A stretch of 64,000 nucleotides of DNA from Streptomyces sp. RPA4-2 (GCF_012273515.2 NZ_CP050975.2:9362001-9426000); one strand, 5' to 3'; positions 46,373 to 55,748 are shown, counted from the stretch's first letter. Made by a program: numbers and translations. Notes: generated from the sequence alone by a model not told the origin.

Positions 46373-47098
46373 ATGTCGACCTATTTGCTGGTACACGGTG
46401 CCTGGCACAGCGGAGAGTGCTGGGAGCGGGTGGTGCCGTTGCTGGCGTCGGCCGGACACCGGGTGCTCACGCCGTCGCTGACCGGCCACGGCGACAAGGC
46501 GCATCTGCTCGGCCCCGAAGTGGGGCTCGACACGCATGTCGACGACATCGTCGAGCTGATCATCGAGGAGGACCTCACCGAGGTGGTCCTCGTGGGCCAC
46601 AGCTACGGCGGTCTGGTCATCTCGTCCGCGGCCAATCAGGTCCCGGACCGGATCGCGCATCTGGTCTACCTCGACGCGATGGTCCCGGAGGACGGCGAGA
46701 ACGCGGCCGATGTCATGCCCGTGACCCAGGTCCTGATCGATCTCGCCCTGAAGTCGGACGACGGCTGGCGGGTTCCCCCGCTTCCCGAGCTGCCGCCGCC
46801 CTCGGGTCTCTTCGGGGTCACCGACCCGGCGGACGTCGCCTGGCTGCGCACGATGCTGTCGGATCTCTCGGTGCGCTGCCTCCAACAGCCGGTACGACTG
46901 GACAACCCGGCGGTGAACACCATCCCGCGGACGCACATCCACTGCACCGTCGGCAGGCCGGAAGGCTTCGACCGGCGCCCCGTCCCCGCGACACAGCCCA
47001 ACCGCACCCCGGCCCACGTGCGGGAACTGGCGACCGGCCACGACTGCATGGTCACCATGCCGGCCGAACTCACCGGAATCCTGCTCGAGCTCGCCTGA
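46373..47098 (+). CDS. Alpha/beta hydrolase
   Basis: A 241-residue cytoplasmic esterase-like hydrolase (PF12697-type): oxyanion LLVHGAWHSGECW, nucleophile Ser in VLVGHSYGGLVI, Asp/His end LATGHDCMVTMPAEL. Similar to plant-type hydroxynitrile-lyase/methylesterase-like and EstC-type enzymes. Probably regulated by the divergent XRE-MmyB protein. Confidence 0.85.
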   Translation: MSTYLLVHGAWHSGECWERVVPLLASAGHRVLTPSLTGHGDKAHLLGPEVGLDTHVDDIVELIIEEDLTEVVLVGHSYGGLVISSAANQVPDRIAHLVYLDAMVPEDGENAADVMPVTQVLIDLALKSDDGWRVPPLPELPPPSGLFGVTDPADVAWLRTMLSDLSVRCLQQPVRLDNPAVNTIPRTHIHCTVGRPEGFDRRPVPATQPNRTPAHVRELATGHDCMVTMPAELTGILLELA

Positions 47099-47156
47099 CC
47101 CGCCGCCCACCACACACCCGCCGGCCCGGACGTGCGCCCTTCGTGCGGTCGCCCGG

Positions 47157-47696
47157 TCAGACGCCGGACCCGTCCTCACGCAGGGTTCGCAGCCATTCGT
47201 CCGCGCGTCGCGGTGAGCGGAAGCGGATGACCTGGAGCGGCGCGAAGCGCGGATCCTGGGCGCGTCGGCCGATCTCCGACCGCCGCGCGCCGTGCTGGGA
47301 CCAGGCCCACCACACCGGGTGGTCGCTTCCGAACCAGCCGGACACGGTCTCCAGGTTGCCGCCGAAGATGCGCTCGCGCAGCAGGGTCCGGCGCAACGAC
47401 CTGCGCAGAATACGGGGCATGATCACGGATCTGGGGTAGTCGAGCCAGATCACCGTGTCGGCATGCGTCCACAGCAGATCGCGGACTTCCGGGTAGCCGA
47501 AGGAGTCGAAGATCCACCCCGAGGTGGCCGCGATCGAGGCCACCTGCTGCTGCAGACCGGGGTTGGACGCCCACTGCGGGCCGGTGAACTTCAGGGCGTC
47601 CATCTCGTGGAAAGGCAGCTGAAGCCGTGCGGCGAGGGACTGCGCCATGGTGGTCTTCCCGGCCCCGGTGATGCCGACGACCAAGATGCGTTTCAC
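47157..47696 (-). CDS. P-loop NTPase, FlaR/adenylate-kinase-like
   Basis: A 179-residue nucleotide-binding protein starting KRILVVGITGAGKTTMAQSL (Walker A GITGAGKTT) with LPFHEMDALKFTGPQW and VIWLDYPRSVIMPRILRRSL. It belongs to the group annotated as DNA-topology-modulation (FlaR-like) kinases; the true substrate is unknown. Complete, monocistronic. Confidence 0.82.
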   Translation of the reverse strand: MKRILVVGITGAGKTTMAQSLAARLQLPFHEMDALKFTGPQWASNPGLQQQVASIAATSGWIFDSFGYPEVRDLLWTHADTVIWLDYPRSVIMPRILRRSLRRTLLRERIFGGNLETVSGWFGSDHPVWWAWSQHGARRSEIGRRAQDPRFAPLQVIRFRSPRRADEWLRTLREDGSGV

Positions 47697-47965
47697 CGGA
47701 GAAGGCTACTCGTCGCGTCCCCGTGCGGTCGGGGAGGGATGTCTCCCGCGAGACGTGGAACGGGGAGAGTCCGTACCGGGGTTCCGAGAGTGCCCCTCGG
47801 GGGAGGTGCGCGTCGGTCCTCGCGGGCGCGTACCGGGGGGATGTCCTCCGTAGGCCCGGCGACCGCTCAAGGGGCCTCTCGGTGACGGAGTGAACACGCT
47901 CCGGATGCGGGAGCCGCCGACCGCCCCTAGCGTGGCAGACGTAACCCCCCAACCAAGGAGTGATC

Positions 47966-48151
47966 ATGGGCAAGAGTTCCATGGACAAGGCCAAGGGCAA
48001 GGCCAAGGAGATGGCCGGCAAGGCCACCGGCAACGAGCGCATGGAAGCCGAGGGCAAGACCGACCAGGCCAAGGCCAACGTCCGCGACGCCGCGGAGAAG
48101 GCCCGCGGCAAGGCCGCAGGTGCTCGCGACTCACTCCGCGACAAGCACTGA
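47966..48151 (+). CDS. CsbD-family stress protein
   Basis: A 61-residue, highly charged helical protein (DKAKGKAKEMAGKATGNERM, EGKTDQAKANVRDAAEKARG) of the CsbD family, expressed under general stress in many bacteria. ATG 47966 with a perfect AAGGAG at 7 bases. Followed by a strong terminator, so a single-gene unit. Confidence 0.9.
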   Translation: MGKSSMDKAKGKAKEMAGKATGNERMEAEGKTDQAKANVRDAAEKARGKAAGARDSLRDKH

Positions 48152-48170
48152 CCGCTTCACCCCGCACGAA

Positions 48171-48202
48171 GGGCGCCCCTCGACCTCGGTCGAGGGGCGC
48201 CC
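48171..48202 (+). terminator. Very strong hairpin after CsbD
   Basis: Fifteen-base perfect stem with a 2-base loop, 20 bases after the CsbD stop, ending CCCTCTGTCTTC. The most stable-looking terminator in the window. Confidence 0.85.
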
Positions 48203-48393
48203 CTCTGTCTTCAGGAGCCACCGCACGTACGCAGGCCCGACGTCTTCGGGACGCCGGGCCCGCCGTTCGGGGTGAGAGTTCCTGTCCCGCAGCGACTTCG
48301 GCGTCACCCGAACGGCTGTGGACAGGGCTGGAGGAAACGGAGGCCGGGAAGCGACCCGGGTGTGTGTCGGACCCGTCGTGGATGATCCCCGGC

Positions 48394-48615
48394 ATGGGAT
48401 ACGAGCTACATGTGACGCGCGCATCGCACTGGTCGGACCGCGAGGACAGCCCCATCACGTTCCAGGAGTGGATCGCGTTCGCACACACCAGTGCGGCACT
48501 CCGCGAGGAGGGGCACCTGGACGCGCACGGCGTAGGCGGCCGGCCGGTGTACCAGGGCCATGGCGCGGGGCCGCTCGCAGAACCGGTCCCGACGGCACGA
48601 GGGAGGACGGTATGA
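48394..48615 (+). CDS. Small hypothetical protein coupled to an esterase
   Basis: A 73-residue protein starting GYELHVTRASHWSDREDS; this beginning resembles a Streptomyces family of uncharacterised small proteins. The C-terminal third (GRPVYQGHGAGPLAEPVPTA) does not resemble the family, so it may be truncated or frameshifted. Its stop overlaps the esterase ATG (ATGA), making it a possible translational leader. Confidence 0.5.
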   Translation: MGYELHVTRASHWSDREDSPITFQEWIAFAHTSAALREEGHLDAHGVGGRPVYQGHGAGPLAEPVPTARGRTV

Positions 48616-50165
48616 CGGGGAGGCCACGGTCCGGCGCGGGCACGGCGGCGTACGTCGTCGACACCGCGGGCGGGAAGGTGCGCGGTGCCGAGATCGGCGA
48701 CGGCGTCCTCGGCTGGCGCGGCATCCCGTACGCGGCCCCTCCCGTGGGTTCGCTGCGGCTGCGGCCACCGAGGCGGCCCGAGGCGTGGAGCGGAGTACGC
48801 GAGGCCACGGCACTTGGGGCCCCCGCCCCGCAGCCGCCCATGCTCCTGCCCGCCGTGACGGAGGACCCCCCGTCGCCCGACGCGCCCACGCTGCCCGAGC
48901 CGTCGGAGGACTGCCTGTACCTCAACGTGACGGCTCCGGCGGACGCCGAGGCCCGTCCCGTGCTGCTGTGGATCCACGGTGGTGGCTACCAGGTCGGTAC
49001 CGGCACCGACATCGCCGGGGACGGCGCGGCCCTCGCACGCGCCCACGGTGTGGTCGTGGTGACGTTCAACTACCGTTTGGGCGCACTGGGGTTCCTCGCG
49101 CTGGACGGGGAGGAGCACACCGGTGCCTTCGGTCTGCACGACCAGATCGCCGCGTTGCGCTGGGTCCGCGAGAACATCGCCGGCTTCGGCGGCGACCCGG
49201 ACCGGATCACGCTCTACGGTCTGTCCGCCGGCGCCAAGTCCGTCGCCAACCTGCTCGCCTCGCCCCTCACCCGAGGCATGATCCACCGGGCCGTCTCGTC
49301 GAGCGGCGGGGCCGACCACGTCGCCGACCGGGCCCAGGACACCGACCTGACCCGGCGGTTCCTGCGCGTGCTGGGAGCCGGGGCGGCGGACGGCATCCGC
49401 GAGGTGCCCGCGGAGGAGATCCTCGGCGCGCAGAACGCGGTCGGCGAGGGAGTGCGGGCCGCCTGGCTGTGGCGGCCCTCCATCGACGGGCTCGCCCTCA
49501 CCCGCAAACCCCTGGACGCCCTCGCGGCGGGCGCCGCCGCCGGCGTCGCGCTGCTGGCCCAGACGTGCGTCAACGAATGCGCGCTCTACCAACTCCTCGC
49601 TCCCGACGCGGCCGAGCAGGCGGACCGCGTCCTGGAGGAGTACTTCGGCGCCGCCGCGCGCGACCACATCCTCGCCGTCTACGCGGAGCACCCGTCCGGA
49701 CCGGCCCGCGATCCGGTCGGGTCGCGGGTCGACGTGATGACCGACGAGCGGTACGGAATCCCCGCGACGCGGCTCGCCGACGCCCAGTCCGCCCACGCGC
49801 CCGTCTGGCGTTCCCGGTACGACATGCCCCTGACCGGGCTCCCGCCGAGTGTCGTCCCCGGCGGGGTCCTGCCCGCGATCCACGGTACGGACGGTGACGC
49901 GATGTGGCTCGGCGGTCCGGGGGTCAACGGCCTGCTCCACGAGGCCTTCGGGGCCTTCGTCACCGACGGTGTGCCCGCCGCCGAGGGGCTGCCGGACTGG
50001 CCCGCGTACACCACCGGCCGGCGCGCCACCATGGTCTTCGGCCCCGCCGGGCCCCGCTCGGTCGACGACCCGCGCGGTACGCGCCGTGCCGCCTGGCACG
50101 GTCGCGAGTGGCAGTCGGGGACCTGGTGGTCCCTCGACGACCTCGCGACCGGGCTGTACGGCTGA
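48612..50165 (+). CDS. Type B carboxylesterase
   Basis: A 517-residue alpha/beta hydrolase without signal peptide. N-terminal RGIPYAAPPVGSLRLRPP and SEDCLYLNV are family signatures; the oxyanion loop is WIHGGGYQVG. The nucleophile elbow reads YGLSAGAKS, with Leu in place of the usual Glu (GESAGA), and YDMPLTGLPPSV leads to the C-terminal His region (PAIHGTDGDAMWLG). GGGAGGACGG precedes the ATG. Hydrolyses esters; substrate unknown. Confidence 0.85.
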   Translation: MTGRPRSGAGTAAYVVDTAGGKVRGAEIGDGVLGWRGIPYAAPPVGSLRLRPPRRPEAWSGVREATALGAPAPQPPMLLPAVTEDPPSPDAPTLPEPSEDCLYLNVTAPADAEARPVLLWIHGGGYQVGTGTDIAGDGAALARAHGVVVVTFNYRLGALGFLALDGEEHTGAFGLHDQIAALRWVRENIAGFGGDPDRITLYGLSAGAKSVANLLASPLTRGMIHRAVSSSGGADHVADRAQDTDLTRRFLRVLGAGAADGIREVPAEEILGAQNAVGEGVRAAWLWRPSIDGLALTRKPLDALAAGAAAGVALLAQTCVNECALYQLLAPDAAEQADRVLEEYFGAAARDHILAVYAEHPSGPARDPVGSRVDVMTDERYGIPATRLADAQSAHAPVWRSRYDMPLTGLPPSVVPGGVLPAIHGTDGDAMWLGGPGVNGLLHEAFGAFVTDGVPAAEGLPDWPAYTTGRRATMVFGPAGPRSVDDPRGTRRAAWHGREWQSGTWWSLDDLATGLYG

Positions 50166-50405
50166 CCGACGGCCCGCCGCGCACGCACCGATGTGCGACA
50201 GCGCGCGAGTAGTGGGGCATCACCGCCACGGGACGGACCGTGGAGGCGGGCGGCGTTTCGTGCGAGGGCCCCGGCCTCCCGGGCCGGTCGCCCCGCGCTG
50301 ACCGGCAGTCCGGCCGGTGCGAGGGCGCGCCGGCCGGGCCGATGCGGTTCGTGCCCGGCGTGAGGCCGATTTTGCCGCATCCGCCGATAGTGCGGGTGGC
50401 CGCCG

Positions 50406-51176
50406 CTACACGCTGTAGCCGCCGTCCACTCCCAGCGCCTGCCCCGTGATGAAACCGGCGCGGTCCGAGGCCAGGAACGCCACCGCCTCCGCGATGTCCG
50501 TCGCCTCGCCGAAGCGCCGTAGCGGGATGTTGTGGCGGGTGATCCGCAGGGCCCTCTCGTCGAGTTCGCCGGAGGAGATCAGCCGGGCGGCGATGCCGTC
50601 GGTCAGCATGCCCGGGGCGACGCAGTTCACCCGGACCCCGTACCGGCCCTCCTCGGCCGCCAGAGCCCGCGCGACCGCCTCGACCGCACCCTTGGTGCCC
50701 GAGGAGAGCCCGTCGCGGACCGGGAACCTGCGGGTGGCCACGGTGGTGACGGCGACGATGCTGCCCCGGCTCTCCCGCAGCCGCGGCAGCGAGGGATGGA
50801 CGAGGTGGAAGAACGCCAGTGCGTCCGCGTCGAGTTGGGCCTTGAACTGACGAGGTGTCACCTGGCTGAGGTGCACCATCGGCACGTGCGGGCCGGCCGC
50901 GTACACCACCGTGTGGAGGCCGCCGAAGGCGTCGGCGGCCTCGGAGACCGCTTCCGCCGTGGCCGTCTCATCGGTCAGATCGAGGCGCAGTGCGAGGACT
51001 TGACGCCCGTGCTCGCGCACTTCGGCGGCGAGCGCGTCGGCCCCGGCCCGGCTGGCGCGGTACGTGAACGCCACGTCGCTGCCGCGCTCGGCCAGCGTAC
51101 GGACGACGGCCGCGCCGATACCACCGGTGCCGCCCGCCACGAACGCGGCACCGGTCCTGCTGGAGAAGTCCGCCAT
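50406..51176 (-). CDS. Short-chain dehydrogenase/reductase, Tyr-less variant
   Basis: A 256-residue classical SDR fold: cofactor loop VAGGTGGIGAAVVRT, DLTDETATAEA, the NNAG equivalent VVYAAGPHVPM, and C-terminal FITGQALGVDGGYSV. In the catalytic YxxxK position the sequence is S-S-G-T-K (GLSSGTKGAVEAVARA), so Ser replaces the catalytic Tyr while Lys is kept. Activity may be altered or absent. ATG 51176 with GAGGAC upstream. Confidence 0.82.
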   Translation of the reverse strand: MADFSSRTGAAFVAGGTGGIGAAVVRTLAERGSDVAFTYRASRAGADALAAEVREHGRQVLALRLDLTDETATAEAVSEAADAFGGLHTVVYAAGPHVPMVHLSQVTPRQFKAQLDADALAFFHLVHPSLPRLRESRGSIVAVTTVATRRFPVRDGLSSGTKGAVEAVARALAAEEGRYGVRVNCVAPGMLTDGIAARLISSGELDERALRITRHNIPLRRFGEATDIAEAVAFLASDRAGFITGQALGVDGGYSV

Positions 51177-51393
51177 GGTCCTCACGTTTCCAGGGAGTTG
51201 GTGATGCACACCCGGATGGCCTCGCCGGCCCCACGGTTTCGGCCTTCGGCGCACGGCACCCCGCCGTGTCGCCGGATCACCCGAGTACATTCCGTACGGC
51301 GGAAGATCCCCCGTCGTCGGACGCCGCGGCGCACCGGTCACCGTCCACGGATCCGAGCGCATCGCTGTGCGCGACCTGGTACCGCAACACGCG

Positions 51394-51927
51394 CTAGCGG
51401 TCCGCGGCCGGGTTCCCCTCGACCCACTGGATCAGCAGGTTCCGTACGTAGGGATTGCCCTCCTGCGCCGCGTGCGCCAGCCGCTCCGCACTCGCGCGTG
51501 CGGCCCGCCAGGCCACCGGGGTGTCCTCGGTGTGCGCGGCGTCGGCGGCGGCGAGCGCGTCGGCCGCAAGGCCCCGGAGTTCCTCGTCGAGATCGTCGTG
51601 GGCGGCCGCCCGATAGGCCTCCAGGCGCAGTGCGGCCAGGTCGGGGGCTCCGAGCGCCGGGGGCTGGGCGTAGCCGCTGACGGCTATGACCACGCAGAAG
51701 GTCGCCACGTCCCGGCGGCTTTCCCGCTGCCCCCGTTCCACGGCGGGCGCGAGCCATGAGGCGGCCTTCCAGTGCGAGACCGACGTGGCCGCGGTGAGCG
51801 CCACGATCAGTGCGGCCAGGGGAATCCAACCGCCGAGGAAGTAGCCGACCGGGCCGAGCACGAGGAAGCAGGCTCCGCTGAGCATCCATATGCGACGGCG
51901 GCCGATTCGCAGGTGTCGGGACTCCAT
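51394..51927 (-). CDS. Hypothetical membrane protein
   Basis: A 177-residue protein with two close membrane segments (IWMLSGACFLVLGPVGYFLG and WIPLAALIVALTAATSV) and a helical cytoplasmic C-terminal part (about 90-177) rich in Ala and acidic residues. No recognised family. Short 5' gap to DUF4360 gene on the opposite strand. Confidence 0.65.
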   Translation of the reverse strand: MESRHLRIGRRRIWMLSGACFLVLGPVGYFLGGWIPLAALIVALTAATSVSHWKAASWLAPAVERGQRESRRDVATFCVVIAVSGYAQPPALGAPDLAALRLEAYRAAAHDDLDEELRGLAADALAAADAAHTEDTPVAWRAARASAERLAHAAQEGNPYVRNLLIQWVEGNPAADR

Positions 51928-52322
51928 GACGTTCAGTGTCGCAGGAGCGGGTGCGGAGCCGTGCGGCGGCGGGGGGATTCGAGGAGAGTCACAGGGTCTG
52001 TCCGTCGGGCCGGCGGCCGGCGGGCGCCCTCGTCGGCCACGGCGGGAGTGAACGGGCGTACTCGGTGAATGGCCGGAGATCGCCCTGACCGCCGGGTGCC
52101 GGGGTACATACGATGCGGTCGTCCCGGACTTCACGGCTCCTTCACATTTCCGGGTCACCCATGCGCATGGACTTGTCATGTACATGGTTCAACAGTTCAC
52201 GCTTGATCCAACGCACTGGTCTGCGACGGCCCTTCCCGTACGCGGGAGGAGCCGCACCCCCCAATTCGCGGCGGCACACGTTCCGTGCCGCCGGAAACGC
52301 CAACGCAACGGATGGGAGCACC
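51928..52322. other. Divergent promoter region with CATGTACATG palindrome
   Basis: 395 bases between the membrane protein and the DUF4360 gene. A perfect 10-base palindrome CATGTACATG lies at 52177-52186, inside a short AT-richer island (ACTTGTCATGTACATGGTTC). A TGTACATG also occurs at 54433 upstream of another secreted-protein gene. No gene is supported. Confidence 0.4.
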
Positions 52323-52973
52323 ATGGCTGGTGGGCTGCTTCTGGGTGGCGCGATCGCCGCCCTGTTCGCCACCGCACTGCCCGGACAGGATCCGTCCTCC
52401 GGGATCGTCGACCCTCCTCCGGACAAGATCGTCATCAAGGTGGCCACCGTGAACGGCTCCGGCTGCCCGCAGGGCACCGCGGCCGTCGCGGTGTCCCCGG
52501 ACAACACGGCCTTCACCGTCACCTACAGTGAATACCTCGCCCAGGTGGGCGGAGCCTCCGAGCCCACCGCGTTCCGCAAGAACTGCCAGCTCAACCTGAT
52601 CGTCCACGTACCGCAGGGCTTCACGTACGCCATCGCCAGCGCCGACTACCGAGGCTTCGCCTCGCTCCAGCGCGGCGCCAGCAGCACCGAGAAGGCCTCG
52701 TACTACTTCCAGGGGTCCTCGAACACGGCGGCCATCACGCATCCCTTCGGCGGCCCGTACAACGACAACTGGCAGGCCACCGACGTCACGGACTGGGCCC
52801 AACTGGTCTGGGCCCCCTGTGGTGTTCAGCGGAACTTCAACATCAACACCGAGTTGCGCGTCAACGCGGGTACCTCGGCGCCGGGCAGCACCAGCTTCAT
52901 GACCATGGACTCGACGGACGGCGACATCAGCACCGTCTACCACCTGGCCTGGAAGGAGTGCCCCGGATCGTGA
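52323..52973 (+). CDS. DUF4360 secreted protein
   Basis: A 216-residue exported protein: short signal segment (GGLLLGGAIAALFATALPGQ), then a DUF4360 domain (IKVATVNGSGCPQGTAAVAV, KNCQLNLIVHVPQGFTYAIA, ending TVYHLAWKECP). Four Cys fit two disulphides. Common in Streptomyces and fungi; function unknown. ATG 52323 has GGGAG upstream. Confidence 0.85.
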   Translation: MAGGLLLGGAIAALFATALPGQDPSSGIVDPPPDKIVIKVATVNGSGCPQGTAAVAVSPDNTAFTVTYSEYLAQVGGASEPTAFRKNCQLNLIVHVPQGFTYAIASADYRGFASLQRGASSTEKASYYFQGSSNTAAITHPFGGPYNDNWQATDVTDWAQLVWAPCGVQRNFNINTELRVNAGTSAPGSTSFMTMDSTDGDISTVYHLAWKECPGS

Positions 52974-53017
52974 CCAGGGATCGCTGACCCGGCGACCCCG
53001 GCCCCTCGTGCCCCCTT

Positions 53018-53045
53018 GGCCGGCTCCGCCGCATCGGAGCCGGTC
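53018..53045. terminator. Bidirectional hairpin between convergent genes
   Basis: Nine-base perfect stem (CCGGCTCCG and complement), extendable by a G-T and a G-C pair, with a 6-base loop; lies between the DUF4360 stop and the convergent small gene's stop. Confidence 0.6.
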
Positions 53046-53048
53046 AAG

Positions 53049-53255
53049 CTAGGGCAGCAGCCTTTCGAGGGCGGCGGGCCCCTCCTGTGCCAGCTTGCGT
53101 TCGGCCCAGGCGAGGTTCTCCGGGGTGATGTCGCGACCTGCGGCGAGCACCAGGTCCTCGGCGGTGACCTCGCCGCCGGCGCCGGTGTGCAGCAGCGCGT
53201 CGGGGGTCGCCCTCTCGTCGGACGGCGCGGGCGAATCCGGTTGGCTCGTTGACAT
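53049..53255 (-). CDS. Small acidic hypothetical protein
   Basis: A 68-residue protein, N-terminal half disordered (Ser/Pro/Asp-rich), C-terminal half helical (GEVTAEDLVLAAGRDITPEN, AWAERKLAQEGPAAL). GGGAGAG precedes ATG 53255. No family recognised; codon usage and ribosome site suggest it is real. Stands alone beside the chaplin gene. Confidence 0.6.
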   Translation of the reverse strand: MSTSQPDSPAPSDERATPDALLHTGAGGEVTAEDLVLAAGRDITPENLAWAERKLAQEGPAALERLLP

Positions 53256-53479
53256 GATCTCTCCCTGTTCCACCTGACCTGTTCTCACGCTACGGGCAAT
53301 CCGGGCACCCCGCGCGACGCGTCCCGTGCGTGTCCGGGGTGCCCCGTAGGTGCCCGGACACGGGCCAGGAGATGGTCCTCGGGGTCCGGGCGACCCGTTC
53401 GGACGTACAACGATGTCGGCCGGAGGTTCCGCAGGTGAAGGTGGAGGAACCGCACTTCTGCGACTGATCGGAGCCTGCA

Positions 53480-53716
53480 ATGCGTATTCGTCTGATGGCC
53501 GCTGCCGGACTGGCGAGCGTGGCCCTCGCGGCCACCGCCGGGACCGCCTCCGCCGCCGACCCCGACCCGGTCGGTGCCGCCGTGGGCAGCCCCGGTCTCC
53601 TGTCCGGCAACGTCATTCAGATCCCCGTCGACCTCGGCCTCAACCTCTGTGGCGACACGGTCGACGTGGTGGGCCTGTTGAACCCGGCGACGGGTAGCGC
53701 CTGCGCGAACAACTGA
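53480..53716 (+). CDS. Short chaplin
   Basis: A 78-residue short chaplin: Sec signal peptide (1-25, cut after ASA) and a single chaplin domain (DPVGAAVGSPGLLSGNVIQI, PVDLGLNLCGDTVDVVGLL) with two Cys for the intramolecular disulphide. Secreted, self-assembles into the hydrophobic sheath of aerial hyphae and spores. Member of the ChpD-H size class; individual identity cannot be assigned. Confidence 0.93.
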   Translation: MRIRLMAAAGLASVALAATAGTASAADPDPVGAAVGSPGLLSGNVIQIPVDLGLNLCGDTVDVVGLLNPATGSACANN

Positions 53717-53726
53717 CCCGCCAGCG

Positions 53727-53754
53727 CCGCCGGGCAGGACTTCCTGCCCGGCGG
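53727..53754 (+). terminator. Hairpin terminator after the chaplin
   Basis: Twelve-base perfect stem with a 4-base loop, 10 bases past the chaplin stop. Confidence 0.8.
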
Positions 53755-54502
53755 TGCGCGGCCGGGTACGGGATTCCGGCCGGCCGCGGCCCCACTCGTC
53801 CCGTCCGCCAAGCACCTCGGCCGACGGCGCGACGATCCGGGCCGGACGGGACATTGCCGGCCCGCAGGACACCCTCGGTCCCGGCGGCCCATCCCCCCTG
53901 CCGGACCGCATGCGCGACCCGCCGGACCGCATGCGAGACCCCCGTCATGATCAGCGGCCCGGTGTTTGCCGGTCCTCCACCTCCGCGCCGGTCGTGACCG
54001 TGTCACCCGCGCCGACGTCCGCCCTCTCCGCGGCGCCGACGGCGGCCGGTCCCGGCCCCGAGGTGTAGAGGACGGCCGGCCCCCGACGCCTCCTCGAACT
54101 CCGCCCGGACGAGGACCCGTTCCAGCCCTCGGATGGCACACCACGCGGACCGCTCCCGCGTCTCCATGTCATGGCCCTCGTGCGGAGCCATCGGGTAGCG
54201 GGTGATGCAATCGCCCGGCCGGCTCGAACCGTCGATTCCGGCCGAGCTGCCCGACGAGCCGCCCTCGGCGGGCGTCAGGAGCGGCCTGGCCCGGCCCGAT
54301 GACGGCCGTGGCGACCGGTGCCGCGTCACGGGTGGTTCCGGATCTCGGCATGGGCACTCCGGTGCAGGGGGATGCGGGGGCAACTGCCGTGGTCCGGAAG
54401 GTGAGTGGACGGCCAATGATTCTCCATTGGCCTGTACATGCCTAATTACTCGGGTCAGACTGTGCGCCGAAACCAGCACCCCCCACCCGAGGAGCACCCT
54501 TC
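53755..54502. other. Long intergenic stretch with a decayed frame
   Basis: 748 bases without an intact gene. On the minus strand, about 53950-54190, two frames together look protein-like (RSAWCAIRGLERVLVRAEFE, then GAAERADVGAGDTVTTGAEV), as if one small gene had been frameshifted; no start or family is clear. A TGTACATG motif occurs at 54433 and an AT-rich patch precedes the next gene. Confidence 0.4.
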
Positions 54503-55382
54503 ATGCGCATGCCTGCCCGGCAACGTTGTCGCGCCGTTCTGGCCGGTCTCGTCACCCTCGCCACGGCCGCCGCCCTCTCGGTCGCCGCCACCGCTCCGGC
54601 CGCGGCCGCGGACACCTGGAACGAGGTCGGCTCCGACCGTGCCGATCCGCTGACCGAGAGCCAGGGCCTCGCCTCGGTCGAGGTCCCGGCCGGCAGCCCC
54701 AACCGGTACACGGGGATCGGCACGATCCCGTTCGGTCTCACTGTCCGCGGCTGGAACCACGTGGGCGACCCCGACGCCTCGTACAACGGCTACTACGTGG
54801 AGCCGTACCAGGCGGACTCCGGCAACGCCAAGATGTTCCGGGTGCAGGCGCCGGGCGGTGCCTGGTCGGAGTACGTCCACGCCCTGAGCCCCGGGGAGGC
54901 GCTGAACAACTCCTTCGACACCATCTCGCCGAACGGCTCCTGGATGGTGTCCGGCGAGTGGGGCACGATGAACCGCCTGCTGGTGTTCCCGACCCCCGGC
55001 GTGAACCCCGCCACCTCCCCCCTCCGCGAACCTCCCCCAGGCCTCCACCATCAACCTCGACCACGCCGTGCGCGACGTACAGGGCTGCGACTTCGTGACG
55101 TCGGCACAGCTGCTGTGCTCCTCCGACGACCCGGAAGGGGCGCTCTTCGGCATCACCAAGCCGCTGCTGCAGATCGACCTGTCCGTGGAGCCCGGCTCCG
55201 CCGATGTGACCGGTCATGTCACGGCGCTGCGCCAGCTCCCGCAGCGCAGCTCCTGCTCGGGCAGCTTCGAGTCGGAGGGCATCGACTACGACCGGCGCAC
55301 CGGCACTCTGCGTGTGATCGTGGTGTCACCTGGATTCTGCGTACTCACCGACAGCAAGACCTACCGGTTCACCAGGAGCTGA
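54503..55382 (+). pseudogene. Secreted protein interrupted by a frameshift in a C6 run
   Basis: From ATG 54503 a signal peptide (1-about 35, cut near AAAADT) leads into a beta-rich domain (WNEVGSDRADPLTESQGLAS, FDTISPNGSWMVSGEWGTMN). After NPATSP, at six C (55017-55022), the frame is lost; the continuation NLPQASTINLDHAVRDVQGC to VLTDSKTYRFTRS is in the next frame, ending 55382. Removing one C gives ATSPSANLPQ and a complete protein of about 292 residues. Family not recognised. Pseudogene or base-calling error. Confidence 0.75.
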
Positions 55383-55485
55383 GCGCACCCCGGCCACGAC
55401 ACGGGGGACCGGCCGGAGCGTATGCGTCCGACGCGGGGAGGTCTAAGGTCGGAAGCAGAACGACAATGATTGGGGGCGGCCGACA

Positions 55486-55737
55486 GTGGTGCAGGACGAG
55501 GCCGTGATCGGCTGTACCGGGGAGCTCCTCGTCGGCACGCGGGGAGCCGCAGGGCCCGGCGAGATCCTGGTGCGGGTGAGAGGCGGATCCGAGACCTTCG
55601 TCGCGTGGTCACAGGAGCCCCTCCCGATCGGGGCCACCGTGCTTGTGATCGAATCCCGTGGATGCCGTGAGGTCGACGTCATCGAGTGGACCGATCCGTT
55701 GGACGCGTTGGGCGGGATCCCGCCCAACGCCGGTTAA
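55486..55737 (+). CDS. NfeD-like OB-fold protein
   Basis: An 83-residue protein resembling the C-terminal OB-fold domain of NfeD (GCTGELLVGTRGAAGPGEI, VRVRGGSETFVAWSQEPL, GATVLVIESRGCREVDVIEW). No membrane segment. NfeD domains partner with SPFH/flotillin proteins, and one follows 11 bases downstream, the classic pairing. GTG 55486 or 55489. Confidence 0.82.
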   Translation: MVQDEAVIGCTGELLVGTRGAAGPGEILVRVRGGSETFVAWSQEPLPIGATVLVIESRGCREVDVIEWTDPLDALGGIPPNAG

Positions 55738-55748
55738 GGAGTAGAGCG

